Assembly: GCF_014705655.1 (NCBI RefSeq)
Contig: NZ_JACXIY010000014.1
Coordinates: 186,001-250,000 of the forward strand
From: Paenibacillus arenilitoris
GTDB lineage: Bacteria > Bacillota > Bacilli > Paenibacillales > Paenibacillaceae
Reading direction: 5' to 3'
DNA length: 64,000 nt
Each line of letters starts with the position of its first letter. Position 1 is the first letter of the stretch. The translations under genes and the position numbers were made by a program. The notes under the pieces are model-generated. The model worked only from the letters and a program-made list of their open reading frames with translations. It was not told the origin of the DNA and ran no database searches. Shown here one piece after another: positions 8,364-16,057 of this stretch.

Positions 8364-9554
8364 CTATTGATATAGCGCGGCCAGCAGAATGCCCAGACTC
8401 TGCTGGTAAATTTCCTCGAGCTGCGACAGCGGCAGCGGATTGACGCCCCGCCCGACTTCGATCGTAAAGCCCGGCCTGCGCCAGTCCTGGATGAACCAGT
8501 CCTTATAGCCGGCGGAGCTGTCCGCGTAGCCGACCGGCCGGTAGCCGCTCACTCTCGCGAATTCCGCGGCGAGCGTTGCCGATTCGGGAGGCTCAAGCCC
8601 TTCGAAGCCCCAGAAAATGACCTGTCCCTGCGTATGAAAAGCCAATACGCGGCTGAAATCGCTGCTCCTCGTCAAATCGGCGATCGCCTGCGATTCCGGC
8701 TCGGTCAGCGGCTCCGCTCCCGCATAGTCGCGCGGGCTCGGCACGCGCGGGCCTCTCGCCGCTTCCCGGGCCCATAACGCCGGAAACTGGTTGTTCAGGT
8801 CCACGCCGCGAATATTCGCCTTCCAGCCGCTGAAGTCGTAGCTGCCGCCGTTGATCGCAAGCGCATCGCTGCGGTAAGGCTCCTCGGCCGGCAATCCGTT
8901 TACGACCAGATCGACCCCGTCCGGATTCACCATCGGCACGAGCGACAGCGTGGTCGCCAGGTAGAACGGGCTCATGACCAGCCCGCGAATATTGCCGTTA
9001 TTCGTTAAGGCCAGCAAATATTCGTTCAGAAACCGGACGAGCACGGGCGTCGTAATCCACTCGTTGCCGTGGAAGGACGCGTCGGCATGAACTTCTTTCC
9101 GGCCTGCGCCCACCCGAATTTCCGGGATTGGCTTGCCCATCACCGAGGAGCCGATCGACCGGTGTCGCATGAACGGGTAAATATCCGCCAGGCGGTTCAA
9201 GTCCTCCTGCAATTCGTCGTAACCGTACGGCCTGGCCGTCTGTACGACTAGGCTCGTGACGCGGCTCGGCACCCGAATAAGCTGACCGACAGCGAGCGCG
9301 TTCGGCTGCGCCGTCGGATTCAGCAGCGGCAGCGCGTCCACCGGAAGCCCCCCCGACGAAGCGATGCTCCAAAGCGACTGTCCGGAGGCGATGCGGTGCG
9401 TTCTAGCCGCGTATCGGGGAATATCGACCGTCTGCCCCGCTTGCAGCGCATTTGGATTAACGTTCGGATTGGAATCGACAATAAGCTGAAGCGGTACCCG
9501 GAACAGCTGGCTGTATGCCCATAACGAATCGCCGCGTCGCACGGTAATTTTCAT
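8364..9554 (-). CDS. LysM-M14 peptidase (endopeptidase I-like)
   Basis: A 396-residue protein with two LysM peptidoglycan-binding modules (residues 2-46 and 52-96) and a carboxypeptidase-type M14 zinc peptidase domain. Zinc ligands H162 and E165 lie in SFHGNEW; NPDGVDLVVNG, FHTQG and the catalytic Glu in FTIEVGRG are also present. This layout matches the gamma-D-glutamyl-diaminopimelate peptidases that trim spore or cell-wall peptides. No signal peptide is present, as in Lysinibacillus endopeptidase I. I chose the second ATG (MKITVRRGDS) because AGGAGGG lies 11 bases before it; the upstream ATG would contain that site. Confidence 0.88.
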   Translation of the reverse strand: MKITVRRGDSLWAYSQLFRVPLQLIVDSNPNVNPNALQAGQTVDIPRYAARTHRIASGQSLWSIASSGGLPVDALPLLNPTAQPNALAVGQLIRVPSRVTSLVVQTARPYGYDELQEDLNRLADIYPFMRHRSIGSSVMGKPIPEIRVGAGRKEVHADASFHGNEWITTPVLVRFLNEYLLALTNNGNIRGLVMSPFYLATTLSLVPMVNPDGVDLVVNGLPAEEPYRSDALAINGGSYDFSGWKANIRGVDLNNQFPALWAREAARGPRVPSPRDYAGAEPLTEPESQAIADLTRSSDFSRVLAFHTQGQVIFWGFEGLEPPESATLAAEFARVSGYRPVGYADSSAGYKDWFIQDWRRPGFTIEVGRGVNPLPLSQLEEIYQQSLGILLAALYQ

Positions 9555-9640
9555 CTTAGACGCACCCTCCTGTGACAAAAGCCCATTTCCTATATCCTAT
9601 GTCGGGCATGCGTCGAGAGTTCGCCGCTTGCGGGACGGCG

Positions 9641-10393
9641 CTAGACGGTCACTTCGTTGAAAACGCCTTCCAGATAAGCCGTCAAATCCACCTTGATCGG
9701 CATAAAATAAATATGGCCCTTCCTCTGCCGCGCGAATTCGATCGCTTGTCTCGAGAAATCCAAATTCCAGGCGAGGGTCGGCTCAAAATGGTTCGGAAAC
9801 ACGACGCGGTTCCGCTTCTCCCAATAGCCCCGGGACTTGTCCGTCACGACGGGCGCCACGCCCCAGAAAATGTCCGTCCCTTCGAGCATGTCGGCGTACA
9901 GCTCCATAAGCCGCGAGTCGAAGAACGGCTGAGTGAAGAAGCCGTCCGCTCCGGCATCGATTTTTCGCCGCACGTATTCGTATTCGCCGCGCATGCTGTC
10001 CCGGTACGGGTCGATTGCCGCGTATACCTTCAGCTGCGGATGCTCCCGCTTGAGCTTCGCGATCAGACCGGTGCACGTTGCCCCTCCCGCGGGTAGGCGG
10101 CCATCCCCCGGAGCGTCGCCCGTCACGACGAGCACCTCGGTTATGGCGTGCCGGTCCAAAACGTCGATTAACGCGAAAGGCTCGTCCGCCTTGAAATCCA
10201 TCGCCCGGATATGCGGAATGCTGGCTCCGTAGCTCGCCTTGGACAAGCCCGCGGCTTCCCAGCTTCGCAGCTCGAACCTCGCCAGATCCGGTAAGTTGAT
10301 CGTATTAATGGAAGGAAATCGATTTTTGACCAGCCGCAGCTCGGCGCTCAGCTCGTCTGCGTTTCTTGGAACAAGCTCTAATGAAACTCTCAA
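9641..10393 (-). CDS. Methylenetetrahydrofolate reductase-family protein
   Basis: A 250-residue FAD-dependent (beta/alpha)8 protein of the MetF family. It has SLELVPRN in place of the usual SFEFFPPK, the flavin-site stretch VVTGDAPGDG and the FTQPFFDS motif. The enzyme would reduce methylene- to methyl-tetrahydrofolate for methionine synthesis. It is shorter than E. coli MetF (296 residues) and not fused to a methyltransferase. The start is a TTG preceded by TTAGGAG; the frame is open further upstream, but that part has no family similarity. A folate-binding-only relative cannot be excluded. Confidence 0.78.
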   Translation of the reverse strand: MRVSLELVPRNADELSAELRLVKNRFPSINTINLPDLARFELRSWEAAGLSKASYGASIPHIRAMDFKADEPFALIDVLDRHAITEVLVVTGDAPGDGRLPAGGATCTGLIAKLKREHPQLKVYAAIDPYRDSMRGEYEYVRRKIDAGADGFFTQPFFDSRLMELYADMLEGTDIFWGVAPVVTDKSRGYWEKRNRVVFPNHFEPTLAWNLDFSRQAIEFARQRKGHIYFMPIKVDLTAYLEGVFNEVTV

Positions 10394-10494
10394 CTTTTCG
10401 TCTCCTAACGCCTCAATCCTAAGCAGGACTGCATAATAATTCATGATAAAGAATTTATATGCGTTTTGCCAATACATATTTTCTAGCAAACCTA

Positions 10495-11028
10495 TTAGTT
10501 TTTCTTATAATTAGGCAGGAGATCATTCATTTCGAACAAGGAGTAATACGTCAAGCCCGCCGCCTCCAGGTTGCGCCTTCCGTTCGCGTCCCGCTCGATA
10601 ACCGACAGGACGGCATCCACGCAGGCTCCCTCCTCCCGCAAATCCGCCGCGCTTTGCAGGATCTGGCCTCCGGTCGTCACGACGTCCTCAATGACGCATA
10701 CCTTCCTCCCGGTCAGGCCGATTCCCTCGGCAAGCTTGCGGGTCCCGTAGTCCTTCGCCTTCTTCCGAACGAACGCGACCGGTATGCCCGTTGCCAAGGA
10801 CAGCGCCGTCGCAACCGGTATGCCGCCCATTTCAAGGCCGGCCAGCGCTTCCGTCCCCTTCGGGACGAGCGGCGCGAGATGCTCCGCGATAGCCCCGAGC
10901 AGAGCCGGGTCGGATTCGAATAAGTACTTGTCGAAGTACCGGTCCGAGGTTTGCCCCGACCGCAGTTTGAATTCCCCTTGCAAATAAGCCGCCTCGCAAA
11001 TCGCCCTCGCCAATGTTTCTTTCTCCAT
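10495..11028 (-). CDS. pyrE: Orotate phosphoribosyltransferase
   Basis: A 177-residue PRTase that joins orotate to PRPP to give OMP in pyrimidine synthesis. The PRPP loop VIEDVVTTGGQ, the substrate-side FKLRSGQTSDRYFDKYLFES and the FVRKKAKDYGT loop are all present. The ATG follows GGGAGGGATCGGCGC. The gene is not in a pyr operon here. It has its own promoter inside the end of the upstream gene and an intrinsic terminator in its leader, which suggests attenuation control. Confidence 0.92.
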   Translation of the reverse strand: MEKETLARAICEAAYLQGEFKLRSGQTSDRYFDKYLFESDPALLGAIAEHLAPLVPKGTEALAGLEMGGIPVATALSLATGIPVAFVRKKAKDYGTRKLAEGIGLTGRKVCVIEDVVTTGGQILQSAADLREEGACVDAVLSVIERDANGRRNLEAAGLTYYSLFEMNDLLPNYKKN

Positions 11029-11055
11029 GCGCCGATCCCTCCCTGAATTTGTGCA

Positions 11056-11090
11056 TAAAAAAAACACTAAAGCCGCAATAGCTTTAGTGT
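11056..11090 (-). terminator. Leader terminator just upstream of pyrE
   Basis: On the minus strand ACACTAAAGC, a 7-base loop and GCTTTAGTGT form a perfect 10-base-pair stem followed by eight T. It ends 28 bases before the pyrE start codon and sits inside the pyrE transcript predicted from the promoter at 11198-11226. The region shows no PyrR-binding loop that I recognise. Confidence 0.85.
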
Positions 11091-11197
11091 CCGTAAGGGC
11101 AATCGTATGAACAAACGCACATAAGCCGATCCGGCTTCCGTTTTCGTTCCCGTCTCATGCGATCGCCCCCTAACCAACTTGTCATTTTCGATTATGA

Positions 11198-11226
11198 ATT
11201 ATAACCTACATTTCCCTCTCGCGCAA
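11198..11226 (-). promoter_or_regulatory. Promoter of pyrE
   Basis: TTGCGC (11221-11226) and TATAAT (11198-11203) on the minus strand are 17 bases apart and overlap the last codons of the membrane-protein gene. The transcript would have a leader of about 160 bases. Confidence 0.6.
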
Positions 11227-11556
11227 CCGCTTCGCCGGCTTCATCGTGGCCGCGGCGATTCCGTAAAGCAGCAGCACCGCCAAAAACAAGTTCCAAACGC
11301 TCGGCACGGACGCAAGCGACAAATACAGTCCGTACGGCGTGGACCAGATCAGCGCGGCGAGCATGAGGAGCCGCATTCGGACGAGCGACGCGGCAAGCGC
11401 CAGGCATGCGGGAGCGCCCACCGCCAAGCCGACGATCAGCAGCGAATCCCTTCCGGCCGTCTCCCCGGTATAAGGATTCGCGAACAACAGGAACGCGCAT
11501 AGCGCGAGGCAGCCGATCGACGCGGCCAATCCGGCCAGGGAAGGGAACCGCTTCAT
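11206..11556 (-). CDS. Small hypothetical membrane protein
   Basis: A 116-residue protein with about four hydrophobic segments (roughly residues 7-27, 39-59, 64-80 and 86-104) and a basic C-terminal tail. No family was recognised. Its ATG lies one base after the LysR stop codon, with GGGAGG inside the LysR coding end, so the two are probably co-translated. It may be regulated with, or act next to, the LysR protein. Confidence 0.7.
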   Translation of the reverse strand: MKRFPSLAGLAASIGCLALCAFLLFANPYTGETAGRDSLLIVGLAVGAPACLALAASLVRMRLLMLAALIWSTPYGLYLSLASVPSVWNLFLAVLLLYGIAAATMKPAKRLREREM

Positions 11557-11557
11557 G

Positions 11558-12454
11558 CTACTCGGCCTCCCGGAAGCTCTCGATGAACAGCCGCGCGCGC
11601 TTCGGCAGGTAATGGTCCTTCAGCCATACGATGCCGACGTCGGACTGAAAGTCGGCGTCCTCGATGTCCAGCATCTTCACGACTGTCGTCGGGAAGGATG
11701 ACATGACCGACTTCGGAAAGACGGTCGCCCCGATGCCGCCCGCAATGAGCGACATAATGATCGCCACGCTGGAGCATTCGCATATGATGTTCGGCTCGAA
11801 GCCGTGCCGCTTGCATTCGCTCACGACCAGCTCGTGCATCCGCGTCGTCCGGTCCGTCTTCAGCGTCAGGAACGGGAACTGCGCCAGCTCCTTCATGCAG
11901 ATCGCCCGCTTGCCGGCGTACTCGCTCCAGGTGCTCGGAATGACGGCGACGAACGGGTCGGAGGGAAGCGGAAGGACGGAATACTGCTGCGGATGCTTCT
12001 CCGCCTCAAACGGAAGACGCGCCACGACCAGATCGATCGTCCGTTTGTCGAGCTGCTCGCCCAAGTAGAAGTGATCCCCTTCCGAAATTTTGAACGTAAC
12101 CTGCGGGTATTTCTCCCGGAACTGCTCGATCCGCTTCGGAAGCAGGGAGATGCACGAGACGACCGATCCGATCGGCAGGACGCCGCTGACGCTCTCCTCG
12201 ACCCCCTTCACCTCGCGGATCGACTCGTCGAACTGCAGCAGCAGCGTCTCCGCCTTCTGCTTCAGCAGCTCGCCCGAGGCGGTCAGCCGGAGCCCTTTGC
12301 CCCTCCGGTCGAACAGCTTCGCCCCAAGCTCCTCCTCCATCAGCTTCAGCTGCCTGCTGAGCGGCGGCTGCTCCATGTTGAGGCGCTTGGCCGCCCGCGT
12401 AATCTGCCCTTCCTGCGCCACCGTCAGGAAATATTTGAGCTGTCTCAAGTCCAT
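11558..12454 (-). CDS. LysR family transcriptional regulator
   Basis: A 298-residue regulator. Residues 1-60 form the winged helix-turn-helix (MDLRQLKYFLTVAQEGQITR, AAKRLNMEQPPLSRQLKLME), followed by the linker helix and a two-lobed effector domain typical of the family. I chose the ATG 9 bases inside an upstream GTG because GGGAG lies at the right distance. It is divergent from ilvE, the usual layout for a LysR protein that controls its neighbour. Its co-inducer is unknown. Confidence 0.92.
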   Translation of the reverse strand: MDLRQLKYFLTVAQEGQITRAAKRLNMEQPPLSRQLKLMEEELGAKLFDRRGKGLRLTASGELLKQKAETLLLQFDESIREVKGVEESVSGVLPIGSVVSCISLLPKRIEQFREKYPQVTFKISEGDHFYLGEQLDKRTIDLVVARLPFEAEKHPQQYSVLPLPSDPFVAVIPSTWSEYAGKRAICMKELAQFPFLTLKTDRTTRMHELVVSECKRHGFEPNIICECSSVAIIMSLIAGGIGATVFPKSVMSSFPTTVVKMLDIEDADFQSDVGIVWLKDHYLPKRARLFIESFREAE

Positions 12455-12475
12455 TCCGCTCACTCCCGCAGAGCC

Positions 12476-12490
12476 ATACCTTTTGAGTAT
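12476..12490. promoter_or_regulatory. Possible LysR box between lysR and ilvE
   Basis: ATAC-N7-GTAT fits the T-N11-A dyad recognised by LysR-type regulators. It lies in the 120-base divergent gap, about 20 bases from the regulator start and 85 from ilvE. Confidence 0.45.
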
Positions 12491-12574
12491 GACGTTTCAA
12501 TAAAATCGATACTTTAAATATATCGGAAGACATGTTAGCATTCAATTATCAATCATGAGAGGGAGATGGGCGAA

Positions 12575-13663
12575 TTGCTTCAATCGTTGAGCATCGAACG
12601 GACCAAGACGAAGAAACGGCAGCCGGCGGCGGATCAGCTCGGCTTCGGCAATTATTATACGGATCATATGTTTATTATGGATTACGAGGCGGGCCGAGGC
12701 TGGCATTCGCCGCGCATTATTCCTTACCAGCCGATCGTGCTCGACCCGGCGGCCAAGGTGTTCCATTACGGGCAGACGATTTTTGAAGGCTTGAAAGCGT
12801 ATAAGACGGAGGACGGACGCGTGCTGCTGTTCAGGCCCCGCAAAAACTTCGAGCGCATGAACCGCTCCAACGAGCGTCTCAGCGTGCCCGAGGTTCCCGT
12901 CGACGACTGCATCGAGGCGATGAAGCAGCTCATCGCGGTCGATCGGGACTGGATTCCGACGGCGCCAAGCACTTCGCTGTACGTCCGTCCGTTTATTATC
13001 GCGACGCAGCCGCAGCTCGGCGTAGCCCCGTCCACGCATTATCAGTTCATCGTCATTATGTCGCCTGTAGGCGCTTACTATAGCGAAGGCGTGAATCCGG
13101 TCAAAATATTCGTCGAGTCGGAATACGTCCGCTCGGTGAAAGGCGGCGTCGGCGAAGCGAAGACGGCGGGCAACTACGCGGCCGGACTGAAGGCGCAGGA
13201 GCTCGCCAAGGACAAAGGCTACTCCCAGGTGCTGTGGCTCGACGGCGTGCATCGCAAATATATCGAGGAAGTCGGCAGCATGAACGTTTTCTTCAAAATA
13301 AACGGAACGGTTCATACGCCGGCGCTGAACGGCAGCATTCTGGACGGCGTAACCCGCCGGTCGATCATCGAGCTGCTCGGGCACTGGAACGTCCCGGTCG
13401 TCGAGCGTCCGATCTCGATCGAGGAGCTGTACGAAGCAAGCCGCAAGGGCGAGCTGGAGGAAGCGTTCGGAACGGGCACGGCCGCCGTTATTTCGCCCGT
13501 CGGCGAGCTGAACTGGCAGGATGACGTGCTCGTCATCAACGGCGGGCAGACCGGCGAGCTGTCCAAGAAGCTTTACGACACGCTGACCGGCATTCAGATG
13601 GGCAAGCTGGCCGATCCGTACGATTGGATGGTGGAAGCGGTATCCGCTCCCGTCAAAGCGTAA
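12575..13663 (+). CDS. ilvE: Branched-chain amino acid aminotransferase
   Basis: A class IV PLP aminotransferase of about 362 residues that interconverts leucine, isoleucine and valine with their 2-keto acids. GQTIFEGLKAYK, the PLP lysine in GEAKTAGNYAAG and EVGSMNVFF are the family signatures of the longer, BAT-type IlvE. I prefer the TTG at 12575 because GAGGGAG sits 9 bases before it; an in-frame ATG at 12566 has no spacing from that site. A strong terminator follows. The divergent LysR gene is a likely regulator. Confidence 0.93.
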   Translation: MLQSLSIERTKTKKRQPAADQLGFGNYYTDHMFIMDYEAGRGWHSPRIIPYQPIVLDPAAKVFHYGQTIFEGLKAYKTEDGRVLLFRPRKNFERMNRSNERLSVPEVPVDDCIEAMKQLIAVDRDWIPTAPSTSLYVRPFIIATQPQLGVAPSTHYQFIVIMSPVGAYYSEGVNPVKIFVESEYVRSVKGGVGEAKTAGNYAAGLKAQELAKDKGYSQVLWLDGVHRKYIEEVGSMNVFFKINGTVHTPALNGSILDGVTRRSIIELLGHWNVPVVERPISIEELYEASRKGELEEAFGTGTAAVISPVGELNWQDDVLVINGGQTGELSKKLYDTLTGIQMGKLADPYDWMVEAVSAPVKA

Positions 13664-13671
13664 CCGTAAAT

Positions 13672-13711
13672 GAAAAGGCGGTGCAGGACATTATTCCTGT
13701 GCCGCCTTTTT
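13672..13711 (+). terminator. Terminator of ilvE
   Basis: GGCGGTGCAGG pairs with CCTGTGCCGCC (G-U pairs included) across ACATTATT. It is followed by a T-run and preceded by AAAA. Confidence 0.88.
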
Positions 13712-13919
13712 CTGTCTCTATTTGCAGCTTGCCCAGGCAAGGCCGCGACAGCTTCCTGAGTTTCATTGTTTTATTTCGTGCAACGCAGCCGCCGGCCAGA
13801 ACGCAGCAATTCTACGGCATGGCCCTCTCATCCTTCTCCAACTTCTTTTCTCGCGTCATTGCATCGCTTTTTTGCCTACCGGCCTTCATGAAAAAAATGC
13901 CCCGGAGCGTAAAACGGCC
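13712..13919. other. Intergenic stretch without a supported gene
   Basis: Between the ilvE terminator and the operator of the next gene. It has no convincing start site, family match or repeat. Confidence 0.5.
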
Positions 13920-13955
13920 ACTGACATTCAGTTGTCAGTTGTCCCCTCTTATACT
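13920..13955 (+). promoter_or_regulatory. Promoter and palindromic operator of the DHA2 exporter
   Basis: TTCAGT (13927-13932) and TATACT (13950-13955) are 17 bases apart. A perfect inverted repeat ACTGACA-N6-TGTCAGT (13920-13939) covers the -35 box, the usual place for a TetR- or MarR-type repressor site. No regulator gene is adjacent. Confidence 0.65.
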
Positions 13956-13995
13956 TGAGCTATAGAAGGGAATAACCAATTGGAGGTAAAAAACG

Positions 13996-15531
13996 ATGCA
14001 AAACCGTCAACAAAAACAAAAAACAGGCGTCGTCGTCGCCGGCTTGCTGCTCGCCATTCTGATGGCTTCGATGGACAACACCATCATGGCCACGGCGATG
14101 GGCACCATTATCGGCGAGCTTGGCGGGCTCGACAAATTTATTTGGGTAACCTCGGCTTACATGGTGGCGGAGATGGCCGGCATGCCGATCTTCGGCAAGC
14201 TGTCCGACATGTACGGACGCAAGCGCTTCTTCGTGTTCGGCATCATCGTCTTCATGCTCGGCTCCGTCCTCTGCGGCACGGCCGGCTCGATCGTCGAGCT
14301 CAGCTTGTACCGCGCCATTCAAGGGATCGGCGCCGGCGCCTTGGTCCCGATCACGTTCACCATTATGATGGATGCCGTCGCTCCCGAGAACCGGGGCAAG
14401 CTCGGCGGCCTGTTCGGCGCCGTATTCGGAATGTCGAGCATTTTCGGCCCGCTGCTCGGCGCTTATATTACCGACCATATCCATTGGGCGTGGATTTTCT
14501 ACATCAACCTTCCGCTCGGGCTTCTCTCGCTGGGCTTGATCGCCTTCTTCTACAAAGAATCGCTTGCGCACGCCAAGCAAAAAATCGACTGGTGGGGCGC
14601 GATCTCCCTCGTCGGCGCGGTCGTCTGCTTCATGTTCGCAATGGAGCTTGGCGGCCGGCAGTATGCATGGGACTCCTTCCCGATCGTCGGGATGTTCGCG
14701 GGCTTTGCCTTGTTCGCCGTCCTGTTCGTGATCGCGGAGAAGAAGGCGAAGGAACCGATCATTACGTTCGGCCTCTTCAAATCCCGCCTGTTCGCGACGA
14801 GCAACGCGCTTGCCTTGTTCAGCGGCGCCGCGTTCATTACCGCTTCCGTCTACATCCCGATATACGTCCAAGGCGTGCTTGGCGGAAGCGCGACGAACGC
14901 CGGCCTCGTGCTGCTGCCGATGATGCTCGGCTCGGTCGTCACCGCGACCGCCGGCGGCTCCTTGATGATGAAGCTGTCTTACCGGACGATCATGATCTCG
15001 ACGCTCGTCCTGCTGGTTGCCGGGATCGCGCTGCTGACGACGCTTACGCCGGATTCCTCCCGTCTGGAGGTGACGCTCTACATGATTCTCGTCGGGCTCG
15101 GCATCGGCGGCTCCTTCTCGGTGCTCGGCAACGCCGCGATCCACGCCATGCCGATCCGCCAGCGCGGAACGGCGAGCTCTACGCTGAACTTCCTGCGTTC
15201 GCTCGGCATGACGCTCGGCATTACGATTTTCGGCATTATCCAAAGCCACGCCCTGACGCGCAACCTGACGGAAGCGTTCGCTGGCAGCGGCGCGGACTTG
15301 GGGCAGAGCGTCGGCTTCAGCGATCCGCACGCGCTGATGGATCCGGCGGCACGCGCGAATATTCCGGAGCAGGCGCTGGTCGCCTTTACGGGCGGGCTCT
15401 CGTCGTCGATCGTCTTCACGTTCGCGATCGGCATCATTCCCGCAGCCATCGCGCTCGCCGTCGCGTTCATGATGGGCAGGGAGAAGCTCGACCCCGCGGC
15501 CGAAGCGGAGCAATACGCGGCGGCGCACTAG
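13996..15531 (+). CDS. MFS multidrug exporter, DHA2 (14-TM) family
   Basis: A 511-residue proton-driven exporter with about 14 membrane segments. Motif A is GKLSDMYGRKRFF, the first helix holds MASMDNTIMATA (the D of motif D1), and motif C lies around GPLLGAYITDHIHWAW. Large hydrophobic drugs or dyes are typical substrates; the real one is unknown. ATTGGAGG precedes the ATG. The last codon and stop lie in the first unit of a tandem repeat, and a terminator built from the same repeat follows. A palindromic operator lies in the promoter. Confidence 0.93.
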   Translation: MQNRQQKQKTGVVVAGLLLAILMASMDNTIMATAMGTIIGELGGLDKFIWVTSAYMVAEMAGMPIFGKLSDMYGRKRFFVFGIIVFMLGSVLCGTAGSIVELSLYRAIQGIGAGALVPITFTIMMDAVAPENRGKLGGLFGAVFGMSSIFGPLLGAYITDHIHWAWIFYINLPLGLLSLGLIAFFYKESLAHAKQKIDWWGAISLVGAVVCFMFAMELGGRQYAWDSFPIVGMFAGFALFAVLFVIAEKKAKEPIITFGLFKSRLFATSNALALFSGAAFITASVYIPIYVQGVLGGSATNAGLVLLPMMLGSVVTATAGGSLMMKLSYRTIMISTLVLLVAGIALLTTLTPDSSRLEVTLYMILVGLGIGGSFSVLGNAAIHAMPIRQRGTASSTLNFLRSLGMTLGITIFGIIQSHALTRNLTEAFAGSGADLGQSVGFSDPHALMDPAARANIPEQALVAFTGGLSSSIVFTFAIGIIPAAIALAVAFMMGREKLDPAAEAEQYAAAH

Positions 15532-15621
15532 CAGGATCAACCCTCAGACCTGGCGCCGCACTAGCAGGTTCAACCCTCAGACCCGGCGCCGCACTACAGG
15601 ATAACCCTCAGACCCGGCGCC
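15525..15621. repeat. Three tandem 31-33 base repeats at the exporter 3' end
   Basis: Units at 15525-15557, 15558-15590 and 15591-15621 each read GCACTA(G)CAGG, then AACCCTCAGACC and GGCGCC. The first unit includes the exporter stop codon. Each unit carries the left arm (AACCCTCA) of the terminator that follows. Confidence 0.85.
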
Positions 15622-15643
15622 GACGGGGATGAGGGTTGTTTCT
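15603..15643 (+). terminator. Terminator of the DHA2 exporter
   Basis: AACCCTCA (15603-15610) pairs with TGAGGGTT (15630-15637), with an inner CCC/GGG pairing. GTTT follows, then a mixed T-rich stretch. Confidence 0.65.
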
Positions 15644-15680
15644 CGTTTATTGCGGCGGCGATTGATGCATGCTCGATGCG

Positions 15681-15871
15681 TTTGGATGGATTTTCTCCAA
15701 CCAAAAGGACCTTGGGCAAGCTGGCTGCGGCATTTGAATGGAGTTTTTCCAATCAAATCTGTGCTGTGGACGTTAATTGGGGCATGAACGGGACTTTTGA
15801 TTGGAAATATACAGGCAAACCGTGACCGGGCAGTCTGCGCGCCGCATTTGGTTGGAAAAAATACAGGCAAA
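15681..15871. repeat. Array of four TTTGRTTGGA-type inverted repeats
   Basis: Two near-perfect palindromes (TTTGGATGGA..TCCAACCAAA at 15681-15705; ATTTGAATGGA..TCCAATCAAAT at 15732-15757) are followed by two related half-sites. Each half-site reads TTTGRTTGGAAA then ATACAGGCAAAC (15796-15820 and 15846-15871). The units are 40-65 bases apart in DNA without a gene. Confidence 0.8.
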
Positions 15872-15879
15872 CTGTGGGG

Positions 15880-15966
15880 CCTACAGCAGTTCCTTACAGC
15901 TGTACCCTGCAACTGTAACCTGCAGCAGTGGCCTACAGCTGTACCCTGCAGCAGTGGCCTATAGCA
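15880..15966. repeat. Tandem CTGCAGCAGTGGCC repeats
   Basis: The segment is built from variants of CCTGCAGCAGTGGCCTACAG and CAGCTGTACC, repeated at least three times. The gap before the SDR gene (about 520 bases after the exporter) is almost wholly made of this and the two repeat groups before it. Confidence 0.75.
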
Positions 15967-16057
15967 TTGCCCGGCAGCTGCGCCGCCAAGAATAAATACT
16001 GCCGCATTAGGAAAACTAATGCAGGTTGACTTAGGCATGAAGAGGAGGGATTCTCAA

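Noticed and set aside
11028-11203. PyrR-binding attenuator at pyrE
   Set aside because: No copy of the conserved PyrR-binding loop was recognised in the leader.
13960-15540. Long open frame (526 codons) antisense to the DHA2 exporter
   Set aside because: Very Arg/Asp/Glu/His-rich with no domain pattern. It is the mirror of GC-rich codons in the real exporter gene.
15577-16038. Open frame covering the repeat-rich gap before the SDR gene
   Set aside because: It translates the repeats, lacks a ribosome site and has no family resemblance.
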